Positions 49,573-57,990 of a stretch of DNA of 64,000 nt are shown here, one piece after another (the stretch's first letter is position 1; each line of letters begins with the position of its first letter). A model generated the notes under the pieces. It made no database searches and had not been told where the DNA came from. It was given only the letters and a program-made list of their open reading frames with translations. Origin of the DNA: Streptomyces sp. Tu6071 (GTDB lineage: Bacteria; Actinomycetota; Actinomycetes; Streptomycetales; Streptomycetaceae); assembly GCF_000213055.1 (NCBI RefSeq), contig NZ_CM001165.1:2441445-2505444 (forward strand), in the 5' to 3' direction. The position numbers and the translations under genes were made by a program.

Positions 49573-50505
49573 TCAGCCCCGCGGTCCCGCTTCCGGCGCG
49601 CTGTCCGGGGTCGGGAAGAGGGTCCTCACGTGCTCCCAGAAGCCGTCGCGCAGGGCGCGGCGCAGGTCGGGCTGGGCGCGCAGGGAGTACTGGAGGAGCG
49701 CCTCGGCCTCGATGAGGAGGTCCTGGTCGACCGGGCCGGGGAGGTAGGGCCCGGGGAGGAGCGCCGCGAGGGTCTCGGGGCCCTTGGTGCTGTACCAGGT
49801 GGCGGCGACGCGCTTGCCGACGAAGTGGACGTCGTCCCAGGTGGGACGGGGGACGACGGCGTCGTCGAAGGTGACGACGGTGCGGCGGACCGCGTACGGC
49901 TTGAGGAAGGCGAGGTCGAGCGTGCGCTGCGTGTCGACCTCCCACAGGAGCGGGTCGGCCTGGTTGCGCAGGCCCTCGGGCGCCTCGATGCCCCACAGGT
50001 GGACGCGCGCGCCGAAGTCCTGCGCGGCCTCGACGGCGGGGACGAGGTCCTCGTCGCCGCCGAGGAGGACGGCGTCGCCGATGGCGCGGTGGCGGGCGAG
50101 GGATTCGAGGTCGCCGCGGATGAGGGAGTCCACGCCCTTCTGCTGGTTGTTGGCGTTGAGGTTGCCGAGGCGGACCTTGACGTCGGGCAGCTCGGCGATG
50201 GACTGTTGTTCGGCGGTGTGGATGCGGCGCCTGGCGCCGTCGTACCAGTAGACGCGCAGGAGTCTGCTGTGCGGGAAGACGTGGCTCGCGCAGTCGACGA
50301 GCGCGTCGATCAGGCCCTGGGCATCGAGTTCGAAGCCCTTGCGGTCCTCCGTGCCCGTGACGAGCCGGCCCGCCGCCGCGTAGAGATATCCGGCGTCGAC
50401 GAAGATCGCGTGGGTCGCGGCTCCGGCGAGTTCCCCCGCGATCTGGGCGAGGAGCCGGTCGATGCGGTCGAGTCGGGCGCCGATGTCCACGGATTCCTGG
50501 TTCAT
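49573..50505 (-). CDS. NYN-domain (PIN-like) putative ribonuclease
   Basis: The 310-aa protein begins MNQESVDIGARLDRIDRLLA (short coiled coil) followed by a NYN domain: AIFVDAGYLYAAAGRLV (first acidic residue), KGVDSLIRGDLESLARH, and AVLLGGDEDLVPAVEAAQDF (GDxD site). These aspartates form the PIN/NYN nuclease centre. NYN proteins cleave RNA in several systems; no partner is visible here. ATG 50505 is preferred over an upstream open frame lacking conservation. Confidence 0.88.
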   Translation of the reverse strand: MNQESVDIGARLDRIDRLLAQIAGELAGAATHAIFVDAGYLYAAAGRLVTGTEDRKGFELDAQGLIDALVDCASHVFPHSRLLRVYWYDGARRRIHTAEQQSIAELPDVKVRLGNLNANNQQKGVDSLIRGDLESLARHRAIGDAVLLGGDEDLVPAVEAAQDFGARVHLWGIEAPEGLRNQADPLLWEVDTQRTLDLAFLKPYAVRRTVVTFDDAVVPRPTWDDVHFVGKRVAATWYSTKGPETLAALLPGPYLPGPVDQDLLIEAEALLQYSLRAQPDLRRALRDGFWEHVRTLFPTPDSAPEAGPRG

Positions 50506-50640
50506 AGGGGGCTCATTGTCCCGACCGGCGCGGGGCGCGCACAACCGCGCGGGGCGGCGCGCAGGTGTGCGGGGGAGCGAGGAGAGCGGGTGGCACCGCC
50601 TGTCAAGTCCTTAGGGCGTTGAATGTTTTCCTTAGCCAAG

Positions 50641-50666
50641 GGAATGTTTGCTCAGGGCAACTCGTT
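50641..50666 (+). promoter_or_regulatory. Sigma-R-type promoter upstream of the 50-aa protein
   Basis: GGAAT (50641-50645), 18 bp, GTT (50664-50666). GAATGTTT occurs twice, 22 bp apart (50620 and 50642). The promoter gives a leader of about 145 nt; the rest of the gap 50506-50817 shows no gene. Confidence 0.75.
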
Positions 50667-50817
50667 GTACCCATTCGGAGCGGGGGTACCCCAGTCTCGC
50701 AATCCACTCGTAACGGACGGGCAACGCCCCGTGCCGGATACGGGGGCGACACTGGGTAGCAGACCCTCGCATCACAGTTCTCCTTTGGAGGATCACCCGG
50801 ACGAAGGGAGAAGCCCC

Positions 50818-50970
50818 ATGCGCTTCGAGATCATGCGCCTCGACGACGTGACCGGTTCCGCAATGGACAGCACGATCGTGGACGCGGCCTCCGTCAACCG
50901 GATCGTTCAGCAGGCGGCCGAGATCGGTCAGCGGCTCTACATCCGCCCGGCAGAGGCTCCGGCTTCGTAA
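50818..50970 (+). CDS. Conserved 50-aa Streptomyces protein
   Basis: The ATG at 50818 with GAAGGGAGAAG upstream opens a 50-codon ORF: MRFEIMRLDDVTGSAMDSTI, then VDAASVNRIVQQAAEIGQRL, ending YIRPAEAPAS. I recognise this as a small protein widely conserved in Streptomyces; no function is known. The length and beta-alpha pattern suggest a folded domain. A sigma-R promoter upstream suggests induction by thiol stress, and a strong stem-loop follows. Confidence 0.85.
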   Translation: MRFEIMRLDDVTGSAMDSTIVDAASVNRIVQQAAEIGQRLYIRPAEAPAS

Positions 50971-51022
50971 CGCCGTTTCCGCGACGGCCTCCGCACGGCC
51001 GCCGCATCTTTGATGATGACTC

Positions 51023-51058
51023 AGGGCCCCCGCCCGGCGAACGCCGGACGGGGGCCCT
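51023..51058. terminator. Bidirectional terminator between the 50-aa gene and MarC
   Basis: AGGGCCCCCGCCCGGCG-AA-CGCCGGACGGGGGCCCT, 17-bp arms with one mismatch, between convergent genes. Confidence 0.9.
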
Positions 51059-51098
51059 CGTGCGTACCGCTCCCGGCGTCCTTGCCGCGCGGGACGGC

Positions 51099-51704
51099 TC
51101 ACGCGCCCTTGATGACCTGCGTGATCCCGTTGATGATCTGCTGGACCGCGATCGCGGAGAGCATCATGCCCGCGAGGCGGGTCACGAGGACGACGCCGCC
51201 GTCCTTGATGACGCGGATGATGACGAGCGAGTACCGCATCGTCGCCCACAGCACGAGGTGCATGGCGAGGATCGCGCACCACACCGAGATCTGCGTGCTC
51301 ACCGAGTCGGCGTGCTGCACGGCGAGGATGACGGAGACGATCGCGCCGGGGCCGGCGAGGAGCGGCATGCCGAGCGGGACGAGGGCGACGTTGACGTCCT
51401 TGGTCTGCTGGGGCTCGTCGGTCTTGCCGGTGAGCAGGTCGAGCGCGATGAGGAGCAGGAGCAGCCCGCCCGCGATCATCAGCGCGGGCACCGAGACGTG
51501 CAGGTAGTCGAGGATCTGCTGCCCGAGGATGCCGAAGACGACGATGACGCCGAAGGCGACGCACACCGCCTGGAAGGCCATGTGGCGCTGCATCTTGGCG
51601 GGGCGCCCGGCGGTGAGGGCGAGGAAGATCGGCGTGATCCCGGGCGGGTCCATGATCACGAAGAGGGTCAGGAAGAGCGAGCCGAAGACGGCGAAGTCGA
51701 ACAC
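51099..51704 (-). CDS. MarC-family integral membrane protein
   Basis: The 201-aa protein (GTG start, MFDFAVFGSLFLTLFVIMDP) has six predicted helices and the family motifs MDPPGITPIFLALT and LVPLGMPLLAGPGAIVSVIL. MarC proteins were named from the multiple-antibiotic-resistance locus but are not shown to confer resistance; their role is unknown. It faces the PHP gene upstream on the same strand with a 212-bp gap holding nothing recognisable. Confidence 0.9.
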   Translation of the reverse strand: MFDFAVFGSLFLTLFVIMDPPGITPIFLALTAGRPAKMQRHMAFQAVCVAFGVIVVFGILGQQILDYLHVSVPALMIAGGLLLLLIALDLLTGKTDEPQQTKDVNVALVPLGMPLLAGPGAIVSVILAVQHADSVSTQISVWCAILAMHLVLWATMRYSLVIIRVIKDGGVVLVTRLAGMMLSAIAVQQIINGITQVIKGA

Positions 51705-51916
51705 GTGGGGCCTTGCTGAGGTTCCCCGGCGCGCTGCGGGCACGGCGGGGGCGGGTGTACGGGGGGACGGCGTGCGAGGGGCGCGTACCGGCACCCTGAA
51801 CCATGACGAAGCGCACGCCCCGCGGCGCGGCTCCCGCCCCGCTGGGGGGCCGGGCGGCGGCGCGCGCGGAAACCGGCCGGGGCCCGGGACGGGACCGGCC
51901 GGAGGAGCTGGGTGGT

Positions 51917-52795
51917 TCAGGCGGTGCGGGCGGCTCCGCCGGCGCCGGGGACCGGGAAGGCCCCGGTGGAGCGGCGGATGATCTCGGCGTAGACCTCGGG
52001 GTCGGTCGTGCGGGCGCCGAGCGCGATCGTCTTGCGGGTGCCGTGGTAGTCGCTGGAGCCGGTCGCGAGGAGGCCGAGGCCGTCGGCGAGCGCGTGGGCG
52101 CGCGCGGCCGTCGCCGGGTCGTGGTCGGGGTGGTCGGCCTCGATGCCGTCGAGCCCGGCGGCGGCGAGCGCGGCGAGGGAGTCCTCGCTCAGCGTGCGCC
52201 CGCGCGAGGCGGCGAGCGGGTGGGCGAGGACGCTGACGCCGCCCGCGGCCTTGACGAGGCGGATCGCCTCGGCGGGGTCGAGTTCGGCCTTGGGCGCGTA
52301 GGCGCGTCCGCCGTCGCCGAGCCACTGGGGCGTGAAGGCGTCCGACACGGTGTCCACGACGCCGAGTTCGACGAGCGCCGAGGCGAGGTGCGGGCGGCCG
52401 ACGGAGCCGCCGTCGGCGATGCGCGCGACCTGCTCCCACGTGATCGGCACGCCGAGGCCGCGCAGGCTCTCGACCATGGCCTTGGCCCGGGGCACACGGT
52501 CGTCGCGGATCAGCTCGCGGGCCTGGAGCAGCGCCGGTTCCTCGGGGTCGAAGAGGTACGCGAGGAGGTGGACGCCGGTGCCGCCGAGGCGGCAGGAGAG
52601 TTCGGCGCCGGGCACGAGGGTCAGGGGCCGGTCGAGCGTCGCGAGCGCGGCGGCGGCCTCGGCGTGGCCGCGCGTCGTGTCGTGGTCGGTGAGCGCGAGG
52701 ACGTCGAGCCCGGCCGCCGCGGCGGCGGCGACGAGCCCGGCGGGGGTGTCCGTGCCGTCGGAGGCGGTGGAGTGGGTGTGCAGGTCGACACGCAC
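51917..52795 (-). CDS. PHP-domain phosphoesterase (RNase AM/YciV type)
   Basis: The 292-aa protein carries the PHP metal-site motifs: MRVDLHTHSTASDGTDTP (DxHxHxxxSDG), DHDTTRGHAEA, VPGAELSC, VLAHPLA and TGSSDYHG. This small stand-alone type includes 3',5'-nucleoside bisphosphate phosphatases and the 5'-to-3' exoribonuclease RNase AM, so it probably recycles pAp or trims RNA. Full length, no anomalies. Confidence 0.93.
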   Translation of the reverse strand: MRVDLHTHSTASDGTDTPAGLVAAAAAAGLDVLALTDHDTTRGHAEAAAALATLDRPLTLVPGAELSCRLGGTGVHLLAYLFDPEEPALLQARELIRDDRVPRAKAMVESLRGLGVPITWEQVARIADGGSVGRPHLASALVELGVVDTVSDAFTPQWLGDGGRAYAPKAELDPAEAIRLVKAAGGVSVLAHPLAASRGRTLSEDSLAALAAAGLDGIEADHPDHDPATAARAHALADGLGLLATGSSDYHGTRKTIALGARTTDPEVYAEIIRRSTGAFPVPGAGGAARTA

Positions 52796-52943
52796 GGCAC
52801 GGGCTCCTTCGGGGCGGGGTCGGGTACGGGGGCGTGTGCGCCGGTACCGGGAAGTGGGTGGGACCCGGGATCGCCGGGCGGCTTCCAGGATAAAGCCCGC
52901 GTGAGGCCAACGGCTCCGGGCGGCCCGCGCGAGGCCAGGACGC

Positions 52944-53095
52944 GGCCCGCCCGGGAGCGCGAGCCCGACCCGCCCGGGAGCGCGAGCCCGGCCCGCTCAA
53001 AGCCCCGATCCCGGCCCACCCGGAAGCGCGAGCCCGACCCGCTCCAGGCCCCGGCCCCGATCCACTCCAGGCCCCGGCCCCGGCCCGCTCAGGGG
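52944..53095. repeat. 23-bp tandem repeat, about 6.6 copies
   Basis: Units of 23 bp start at 52944, 52967, 52990, 53013, 53036, 53059 and 53082, with cores like GGCCCGCCCGGGAGCGCGAG+CCC and GACCCGCTCCAGGCCCCGGC+CCC. The array runs into the last codons of the DUF6758 gene (stop at 53089). The remainder of the gap 52796-53088 shows only the likely PHP promoter. Confidence 0.85.
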
Positions 53096-53724
53096 TGCGG
53101 GCCCTCCAGGAGTGTCCCTGTCAGTGCTCCGTACGGCAGGAACTCCAGTTCGGACGCGGCTTCGCGGAGGTCGGCGAGGACGAGTTCCTCCGGGTTGAGC
53201 GCCGCCGTGCCCTCGGGGCGGGTGATGAGCCACAGGCGGACGCCGTCCGTGTCGCCGATGAGGACCGTGCGGTCGGGCGGGGCCTCGGCGAGGCGCCACA
53301 GGGTGACGGGGAGTCCGGCGGCGAGGGCGGTGCCCGCCGACGGTTTGCCCTCGTCGATCGCCGTGCCGGTCACCCCGGCGAGGTGGGCACCGAGGCCGAG
53401 ACCGGGATGCTCGGCGACGAGGAGGAGTTCGCTCGTGCCCTGCGGCCCGGGGCCCGCGCAGGCGAGGACGGTGGCGAGCGCCCCGGTGCGGGCGTCGCCC
53501 GCCGAGGCCGCGCCCGTGTAGAGCCAGCCGACGGGGAGCGGCCACGGCATCCACACCGGGACCATCGCGCGCCGCACCACGGCAGCGAGTTCCTCGGGAC
53601 CGGGCGGCAGCGCGGGCTGCAAGGGAGGTACGGCGCCGTGCGCGGGGCAGCACCACTCATCGGCGAAGAGACCGGGCGCGCTCACCCGGCCACCGCAGCG
53701 CGGACAACGGACGTCCCCCCTCAT
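53089..53724 (-). CDS. DUF6758-type zinc-ribbon hypothetical protein
   Basis: The 211-aa protein starts MRGDVRCPRCGGRVSAPGLF and continues EWCCPAHG, giving a zinc ribbon, followed by a conserved domain (VWMPWPLPVGWLYTGAAS, LLVAEHPGLGLGAHLAG, LWLITRPEGTAALNPEELV). It is a common Streptomyces core protein beside the PHP and SUFU genes. The role is unknown; the domain may bind a partner or nucleotide. Its last codons overlap a 23-bp tandem repeat. Confidence 0.8.
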   Translation of the reverse strand: MRGDVRCPRCGGRVSAPGLFADEWCCPAHGAVPPLQPALPPGPEELAAVVRRAMVPVWMPWPLPVGWLYTGAASAGDARTGALATVLACAGPGPQGTSELLLVAEHPGLGLGAHLAGVTGTAIDEGKPSAGTALAAGLPVTLWRLAEAPPDRTVLIGDTDGVRLWLITRPEGTAALNPEELVLADLREAASELEFLPYGALTGTLLEGPHP

Positions 53725-53880
53725 GCGGCCCACGTTCCCCGCCGCACGTGCCTCCGTCAAGGTCCGAGGTCGTGACCCGGCCACTCACGGCCAGGACGCG
53801 GACACGGGCCGCCGAGGGCAGGGCTCTCCCCGGGCGCGGCGGCGGAGGGCGCGGCCCTCGTACGTATACGAGGCACGGCA

Positions 53881-54029
53881 CCCGTGCGGACGGCTCCCGC
53901 GCGGACGGCTCCCGCGCGGACGGCTCCCGCGCGGACTGCTCCCGTGCGCACAGCCCTCATGCGGACAGCCCTCATGCGGACGGCCCTCATGCGGGCGGCT
54001 CCCGTACGGCCGCTCCCGCGCGGGCCGGA
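53881..54029. repeat. 15-bp tandem repeat, 9-10 units
   Basis: Units begin every 15 bp from 53881: CCCGTGCGGACGGCT, CCCGCGCGGACGGCT (twice), CCCGCGCGGACTGCT, CCCGTGCGCACAGCC, CTCATGCGGACAGCC, CTCATGCGGACGGCC, CTCATGCGGGCGGCT, then degenerate copies. It fills most of the gap 53725-54040 between the SUFU stop and the DUF6758 start. In frame it would code a 5-residue repeat, but no real gene is supported. Confidence 0.9.
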
Positions 54030-54040
54030 CGGCCCCCCAC

Positions 54041-54643
54041 TCAGTCCAGCGGGACGGAGCCCCGCAGCGGGTCGCGCAGGTCCGTGCCGTGCGCGAGCCA
54101 CTTCTCCTGGAGCGCCTGTGCGCCGTGGACGCGTTTCCAGGCGGCCTCGTGGGGGGTCATCGGGAGGAGGGGGAGGAAGGCGACCGGGTCGAGCGGCGGG
54201 TCGAGGTCGAGGGTCTCGACGAGTCCGCCGGGCTCGGCGACGAGCACCGAGGTGAAGGGAGCGCCGGGCCACAGCGGCTCGCCCACGTCGAGCGAGGCGC
54301 CCGGCGCGATCACGACGCCCTCGACCTGCGGCGAGGCGGCGAGCACCGCGAGGGGCCGGAGGACCTTGTCCGTATCGGCGCGCCCGGCCCGTACCGAGAG
54401 CACGAGTTCCGCGCGCGGGCCCTCGACCGGGTCGGCGAGGAACGCGGAGGGGTCGGCCATCGGCGCGGCGGACATGCCGAGCGTCGCGTAGCGCACGAGC
54501 GGCGTGGCGTCCTCGCGCGTGTCGAGGAAGCGCAGGACCTCGATGCGCTCCGCGCCGAGGAAGGTGACGCCCGCGCGCGCGTCGCTCTCGCCGAGCGCGC
54601 TGCTCAGTCGGGCTTCCACCAGGGCGAGTACGTCGGCTGCCAT
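54041..54643 (-). CDS. Suppressor-of-fused (SUFU) domain protein
   Basis: The 200-aa protein has the bacterial SUFU domain: VRYATLGMSAAPMADP, ELVLSVRAG, APGASLDVGEPLWPG and FTSVLVAEPGG, with FLPLLPMTPHEAAWKRVHG at the end. Bacterial SUFU proteins often act as immunity or housekeeping proteins; in Streptomyces this copy belongs to the core set with corA. The ATG at 54643 is preferred; the upstream extension is unconserved. Confidence 0.88.
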   Translation of the reverse strand: MAADVLALVEARLSSALGESDARAGVTFLGAERIEVLRFLDTREDATPLVRYATLGMSAAPMADPSAFLADPVEGPRAELVLSVRAGRADTDKVLRPLAVLAASPQVEGVVIAPGASLDVGEPLWPGAPFTSVLVAEPGGLVETLDLDPPLDPVAFLPLLPMTPHEAAWKRVHGAQALQEKWLAHGTDLRDPLRGSVPLD

Positions 54644-54756
54644 GCCCGCGACTGTACGCGGCGGGGGCACGCGGAACGCGGGCGGCCGGTCAGCACGAAG
54701 CGACCCGTCGCGTAAAGGCCGCGTAGGCAAGGCGTATCGCGCGGGCAAAACGGGGA

Positions 54757-54782
54757 TTGACAGGACAGCCGACTGCTAGGCT
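54757..54782 (+). promoter_or_regulatory. Promoter-like elements upstream of the corA leader
   Basis: TTGACA (54757-54762) and TAGGCT (54777-54782) are both near-consensus, but the spacing is 14 bp, shorter than normal. A leader of about 450 nt to corA would result. Confidence 0.4.
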
Positions 54783-54895
54783 TGGCCGCTGGTCAGGGCA
54801 GCGCGCAGAAGCACGCTCTCAGCCCGGCCGCTGTACTCCCGGAATTTCGGGTCACCCGTCCCTTACGAGGGACCGGCTGGAGGAGGTGGGGCTCC

Positions 54896-54940
54896 ATGGA
54901 TCGAAGTCGACCGTGCAGTACCACCCGCTCTTCCGCTTGA
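54896..54940 (+). CDS. 14-aa upstream ORF in the corA leader
   Basis: ATG at 54896 after an excellent ribosome site (GGAGGAGGT, 8-bp spacing) opens a 14-codon ORF, MDRSRPCSTTRSSA. It lies 300 nt before corA, and a small stem (CCCC-TCCTC-GGGG) follows it. Leader peptides control Mg2+ transporter genes in some bacteria, so a regulatory role is plausible but untested. The leader (54783-55239) shows no other gene. Confidence 0.5.
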   Translation: MDRSRPCSTTRSSA

Positions 54941-55239
54941 CGGTGCCGCGCCCCTCCTCGGGGGCCCGGACCGGAACTTGAGGCCGTACATACCCGGCTC
55001 CCACGGGGGTAAACGCCTCTTTCCCTTCCGTTCTCGCCGCTGATCGCGGGGCACACGGAAGAGCACTTCGTCACCGCCTGATCCCCCCTCCCGCCCGCCC
55101 GGGAGACCCCATCAGCAGCGCAGACCGCGCACCGCTCCTCGCGGTGCTCCCCGATGTGCGGACGTGCCCGGTGCGGCGCACGTCCCCGTTTCGGGAGGTT
55201 CCGCCCGGCTCGCCCGGTCGCGCACGAAGGAGCAGCACC

Positions 55240-56346
55240 ATGTCGATGATCCCCAGCCTGCGTGCCGTGGTCCGCCCCTCCGCCCGAAAGGTGCCCGCCC
55301 CCCACGAGACGGACCGTCACCCCCGGGTGCCCTCCGCCGTCGTGGACTGCGCCGTCTACCGCGAGGGCCGTCGCGTGCCCACCGCGCACGCCCTGACCCC
55401 GCACGCGGCCGTCGAACTCGTCCGGCTCGGCGGCGGCTTCGCCTGGATCGGGCTGCACGAGCCGAGCGAGGCCGAGTTCGCGGGCATCGCCGCCGAGTTC
55501 GGCCTCCACCCGCTCGCCGTCGAGGACGCCGTCCACGCCCACCAGCGCCCGAAGCTGGAGCGCTACGACGACACGCTCTTCACCGTCTTCAAGACCGTCC
55601 ACTACGTCGAGCACGAGGAACTGACCGCGACGAGCGAGATCGTCGAGACCGGCGAGGTCATGTGCTTCACCGGCCGGAACTTCGTCATCACCGTCCGGCA
55701 CGGCGGCCAGGGCTCGCTGCGCGGCCTGCGCCACCGCCTCCAGGACGACCCGGACCTCCTCGCGCACGGCCCCTCGGCCGTCCTCCACTCGCTCGCGGAC
55801 CACTGCGTGGACGGCTACCTCGTCGTCGCCGACGCGCTCCAGGACGACATCGACGAGGTCGAGACCGAGGTCTTCACGGCGCCCGGCAAAGGGGCCTCGC
55901 GCGGTGTCGACGCGAGCCGGATCTACCAGCTCAAGCGCGAGATCCTGGAGTTCAAGCGGGCCGTCGCGCCGCTCATGCGGCCCCTGCACCTGCTGAGCGA
56001 GCGCCCCATGCGGCTCATCGACCCCGACATCCAGAAGTACTTCCGCGACGTGCACGACCACCTCGCGCGCGTCCACGAGCAGGTCGTCGGCTTCGACGAA
56101 CTCCTCAACTCCATCCTCCAGGCCAACCTCGCGCAGGCGACCGTCGCCCAGAACGAGGACATGCGCAAGATCACCTCGTGGGCGGCGATCATCGCGGTGC
56201 CGACGATGATCTGCGGCGTGTACGGGATGAACTTCAAGCACATGCCGGAGCTGCGCTGGACCTACGGCTACCCGATGGTCCTCGGCGCGATCCTCGTCAT
56301 CTGCCTCGGCATCCACCGCACGCTGAAGCGCAACGGCTGGCTCTGA
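55240..56346 (+). CDS. corA: CorA family Mg2+/Co2+ transporter
   Basis: The 368-aa protein has a cytosolic N-domain and two C-terminal helices with the selectivity motif YGMNFKHMPE (canonical YGMNF). ATG 55240 (MSMIPSLRAV) follows AAGGAGCAGC. CorA admits Mg2+, also Co2+ and Ni2+, as a pentamer. The MgtE-N/CBS and DUF1003 genes nearby suggest a magnesium-related cluster; the same neighbours occur around corA in mycobacteria (from memory). Confidence 0.95.
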   Translation: MSMIPSLRAVVRPSARKVPAPHETDRHPRVPSAVVDCAVYREGRRVPTAHALTPHAAVELVRLGGGFAWIGLHEPSEAEFAGIAAEFGLHPLAVEDAVHAHQRPKLERYDDTLFTVFKTVHYVEHEELTATSEIVETGEVMCFTGRNFVITVRHGGQGSLRGLRHRLQDDPDLLAHGPSAVLHSLADHCVDGYLVVADALQDDIDEVETEVFTAPGKGASRGVDASRIYQLKREILEFKRAVAPLMRPLHLLSERPMRLIDPDIQKYFRDVHDHLARVHEQVVGFDELLNSILQANLAQATVAQNEDMRKITSWAAIIAVPTMICGVYGMNFKHMPELRWTYGYPMVLGAILVICLGIHRTLKRNGWL

Positions 56347-56407
56347 AGCGGCCCGGCCGCCCTCGGGACGGGGGCGGGGGACGCGCCGGGGTGGCTACGC
56401 TGCTCGT

Positions 56408-56938
56408 ATGACTGCCGCCGCAAGCCCGCTCGACCGCGCCCTCGTCGAGGAAGCCGCGAAGAAGTCGTCCCTCGTGTGGGTGCGGGGCGAGGGCACGGAC
56501 CCCGCCCGCGCGCTGTGGCACGTGTGGCACGAGGGCGCGGTGCTGCTCGTCGGGGACGGGCCCGGGGAGCAGCCGCTGCCCGGACTCGCGGCGGGCGGGG
56601 GCGCCGAGGTGACGGTGCGGAGCAAGGACAAGGGCGTGCGGCTCGTGACCTTCCGGGCCTCCGTCGGGGAACTCGTCGCGGGCTCGCCCGAGTGGGAGGC
56701 GGCGGTCGCCGAGCTGAAGGGCAAGCGGCTCAACGCGCCGGACGCGGAGACGATGCCGGAGCGCTGGGCGCGCGAGTGCCGGGTGCTGCGCCTCGTGCCG
56801 TCGTACGAGTCCGGGACGCTGCCCGCCCCCGATTCCTCGCTCGCCGCTCCCCCGCCCCCGAGCCCCGCGTCGACGCGGGTCACCCGCCCGGCGCCGCTGC
56901 CGAAGCTGCTCTTCGGGCGCGGGCGGAAGCGGAAGTAG
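56408..56938 (+). CDS. Conserved hypothetical protein, split-barrel-like
   Basis: The 176-aa protein begins MTAAASPLDRALVEEAAKKS, then SLVWVRGEGTDPARALWHVW and a run of alternating strands, ending in a basic Pro-rich tail (PKLLFGRGRKRK). The pattern resembles flavin-reductase split-barrel proteins but no cofactor motif is clear. It lies 61 bp after corA. A common Streptomyces core protein of unknown role. Confidence 0.7.
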   Translation: MTAAASPLDRALVEEAAKKSSLVWVRGEGTDPARALWHVWHEGAVLLVGDGPGEQPLPGLAAGGGAEVTVRSKDKGVRLVTFRASVGELVAGSPEWEAAVAELKGKRLNAPDAETMPERWARECRVLRLVPSYESGTLPAPDSSLAAPPPPSPASTRVTRPAPLPKLLFGRGRKRK

Positions 56939-57041
56939 GGGGAAGGGGGTACGGGGCCGGCGGGCCCCCGGGCGAGAGCCCGCCCCACGGAGAGCCCGGC
57001 GCCCGCGAGCGCCCGGCCCCCCGCGGGAGGCCCGCGCCGTC

Positions 57042-57794
57042 TCACGTCTGCGGCAGCAGCCGGTCCCCGTAGTCCACCGTCTCGTCGAGCCCCGGCTCCT
57101 TCAGGTCGAGCGCCGCGTTCCACGCGCTGAGCGCCACCGTGCCCGCGTCCCCCGCCCGGCGCAGCTTGAGCGGGTACGGCTCGCCTTCGAGCGAGACGTC
57201 GATGCGCGCGCCCGAGCCCTTGTCGCCCGCGACGCGGACCGTGCGGACGCCGCCGCTCTCGCCCCGCCCCGCGTCGACGACCTCGCCGCCGAGCCCGAGG
57301 AGCCCGTCGAGCAGGGCCTTCTTGTCGGTGAAGAGGCTCAGCCGCTGGTAGGAGGGGTCCTTGGGCGGCACCTTCACGTACTTCTTGTCGAGCTTCCCCG
57401 CCGCGCTCTTCGCGCTCCCGCCGCCCTTCGCCTGGGCCGCCTCGTGCTCCCAGAAGGCGGCGCTCGCGCGGAGGTAGAGGTGCTTCTCGACGCGCAGGAG
57501 GGAGAAGGCGGCGCCCTTGGTGCGGACCGTGCCCGTGCCGCCCTCGGCGGTGAGGCGCATGTCGAGCGTGTAGGTGTGGCCGCCGCTGATGAGGTTGCCC
57601 TTGAGCCGTACGGAGCGCGCACCGCCCGCCGCCGCCGTGGTCCTGCGGTGGATCTGCTCGGCGGAGAGCTTGCCGACGCCGTTGGTGCCCTCGTCCGGGT
57701 CCTCGCCGCAGGCACCGAGCCCGCCGAGGAGAGCGGCGCACACGGCGCCCGCGAGAACGGTCCTGGTCGGTCGGGGCAGGGCGCGGGGGGTCAC
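57042..57794 (-). CDS. LprG/LppX-like lipoprotein
   Basis: The 250-aa protein (GTG start) has a lipoprotein signal (VLAGAVCAALLGGLGAC) followed by a fold like mycobacterial LppX/LprAFG: GARSVRLKGNLISGG, TYTLDMRLTAEGG, KHLYLRASAAFWEHEAAQ, YVKVPPKDPSYQRL and EPYPLKLRRAGDAG. This family carries lipids or lipoglycans across the periplasm-like space. It is transcribed opposite to its neighbours. Confidence 0.82.
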   Translation of the reverse strand: MTPRALPRPTRTVLAGAVCAALLGGLGACGEDPDEGTNGVGKLSAEQIHRRTTAAAGGARSVRLKGNLISGGHTYTLDMRLTAEGGTGTVRTKGAAFSLLRVEKHLYLRASAAFWEHEAAQAKGGGSAKSAAGKLDKKYVKVPPKDPSYQRLSLFTDKKALLDGLLGLGGEVVDAGRGESGGVRTVRVAGDKGSGARIDVSLEGEPYPLKLRRAGDAGTVALSAWNAALDLKEPGLDETVDYGDRLLPQT

Positions 57795-57990
57795 CTGGGG
57801 ACGAGCCTCTCATCCGGGGTCGGAGGGACACGGGGCCTGGGCCCGCAGCGTACCGGGGCCCCCGGAGGCTCCCGTACCGGAGGCCCCGCGTCCGTCCGGC
57901 CCAGCGGCCCCGGCGGCGGGAGCCGTCAGCGGTTAGCCTGATTCCGCCCCGTAAGTGATTGCTTGTCCGGATGTACGGAGGAGGTGACCG

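Noticed and set aside
53881..54029. A coding gene made of MRTAPAR-like repeats
   Set aside because: The frame is only the translation of a 15-bp minisatellite with no ribosome site or conserved flanks.
54783..55239. M-box (ykoK) magnesium riboswitch upstream of corA
   Set aside because: GGTGGGGCTCC resembles a fragment of the M-box start, but the remaining conserved core is not recognisable, so only the uORF is reported.
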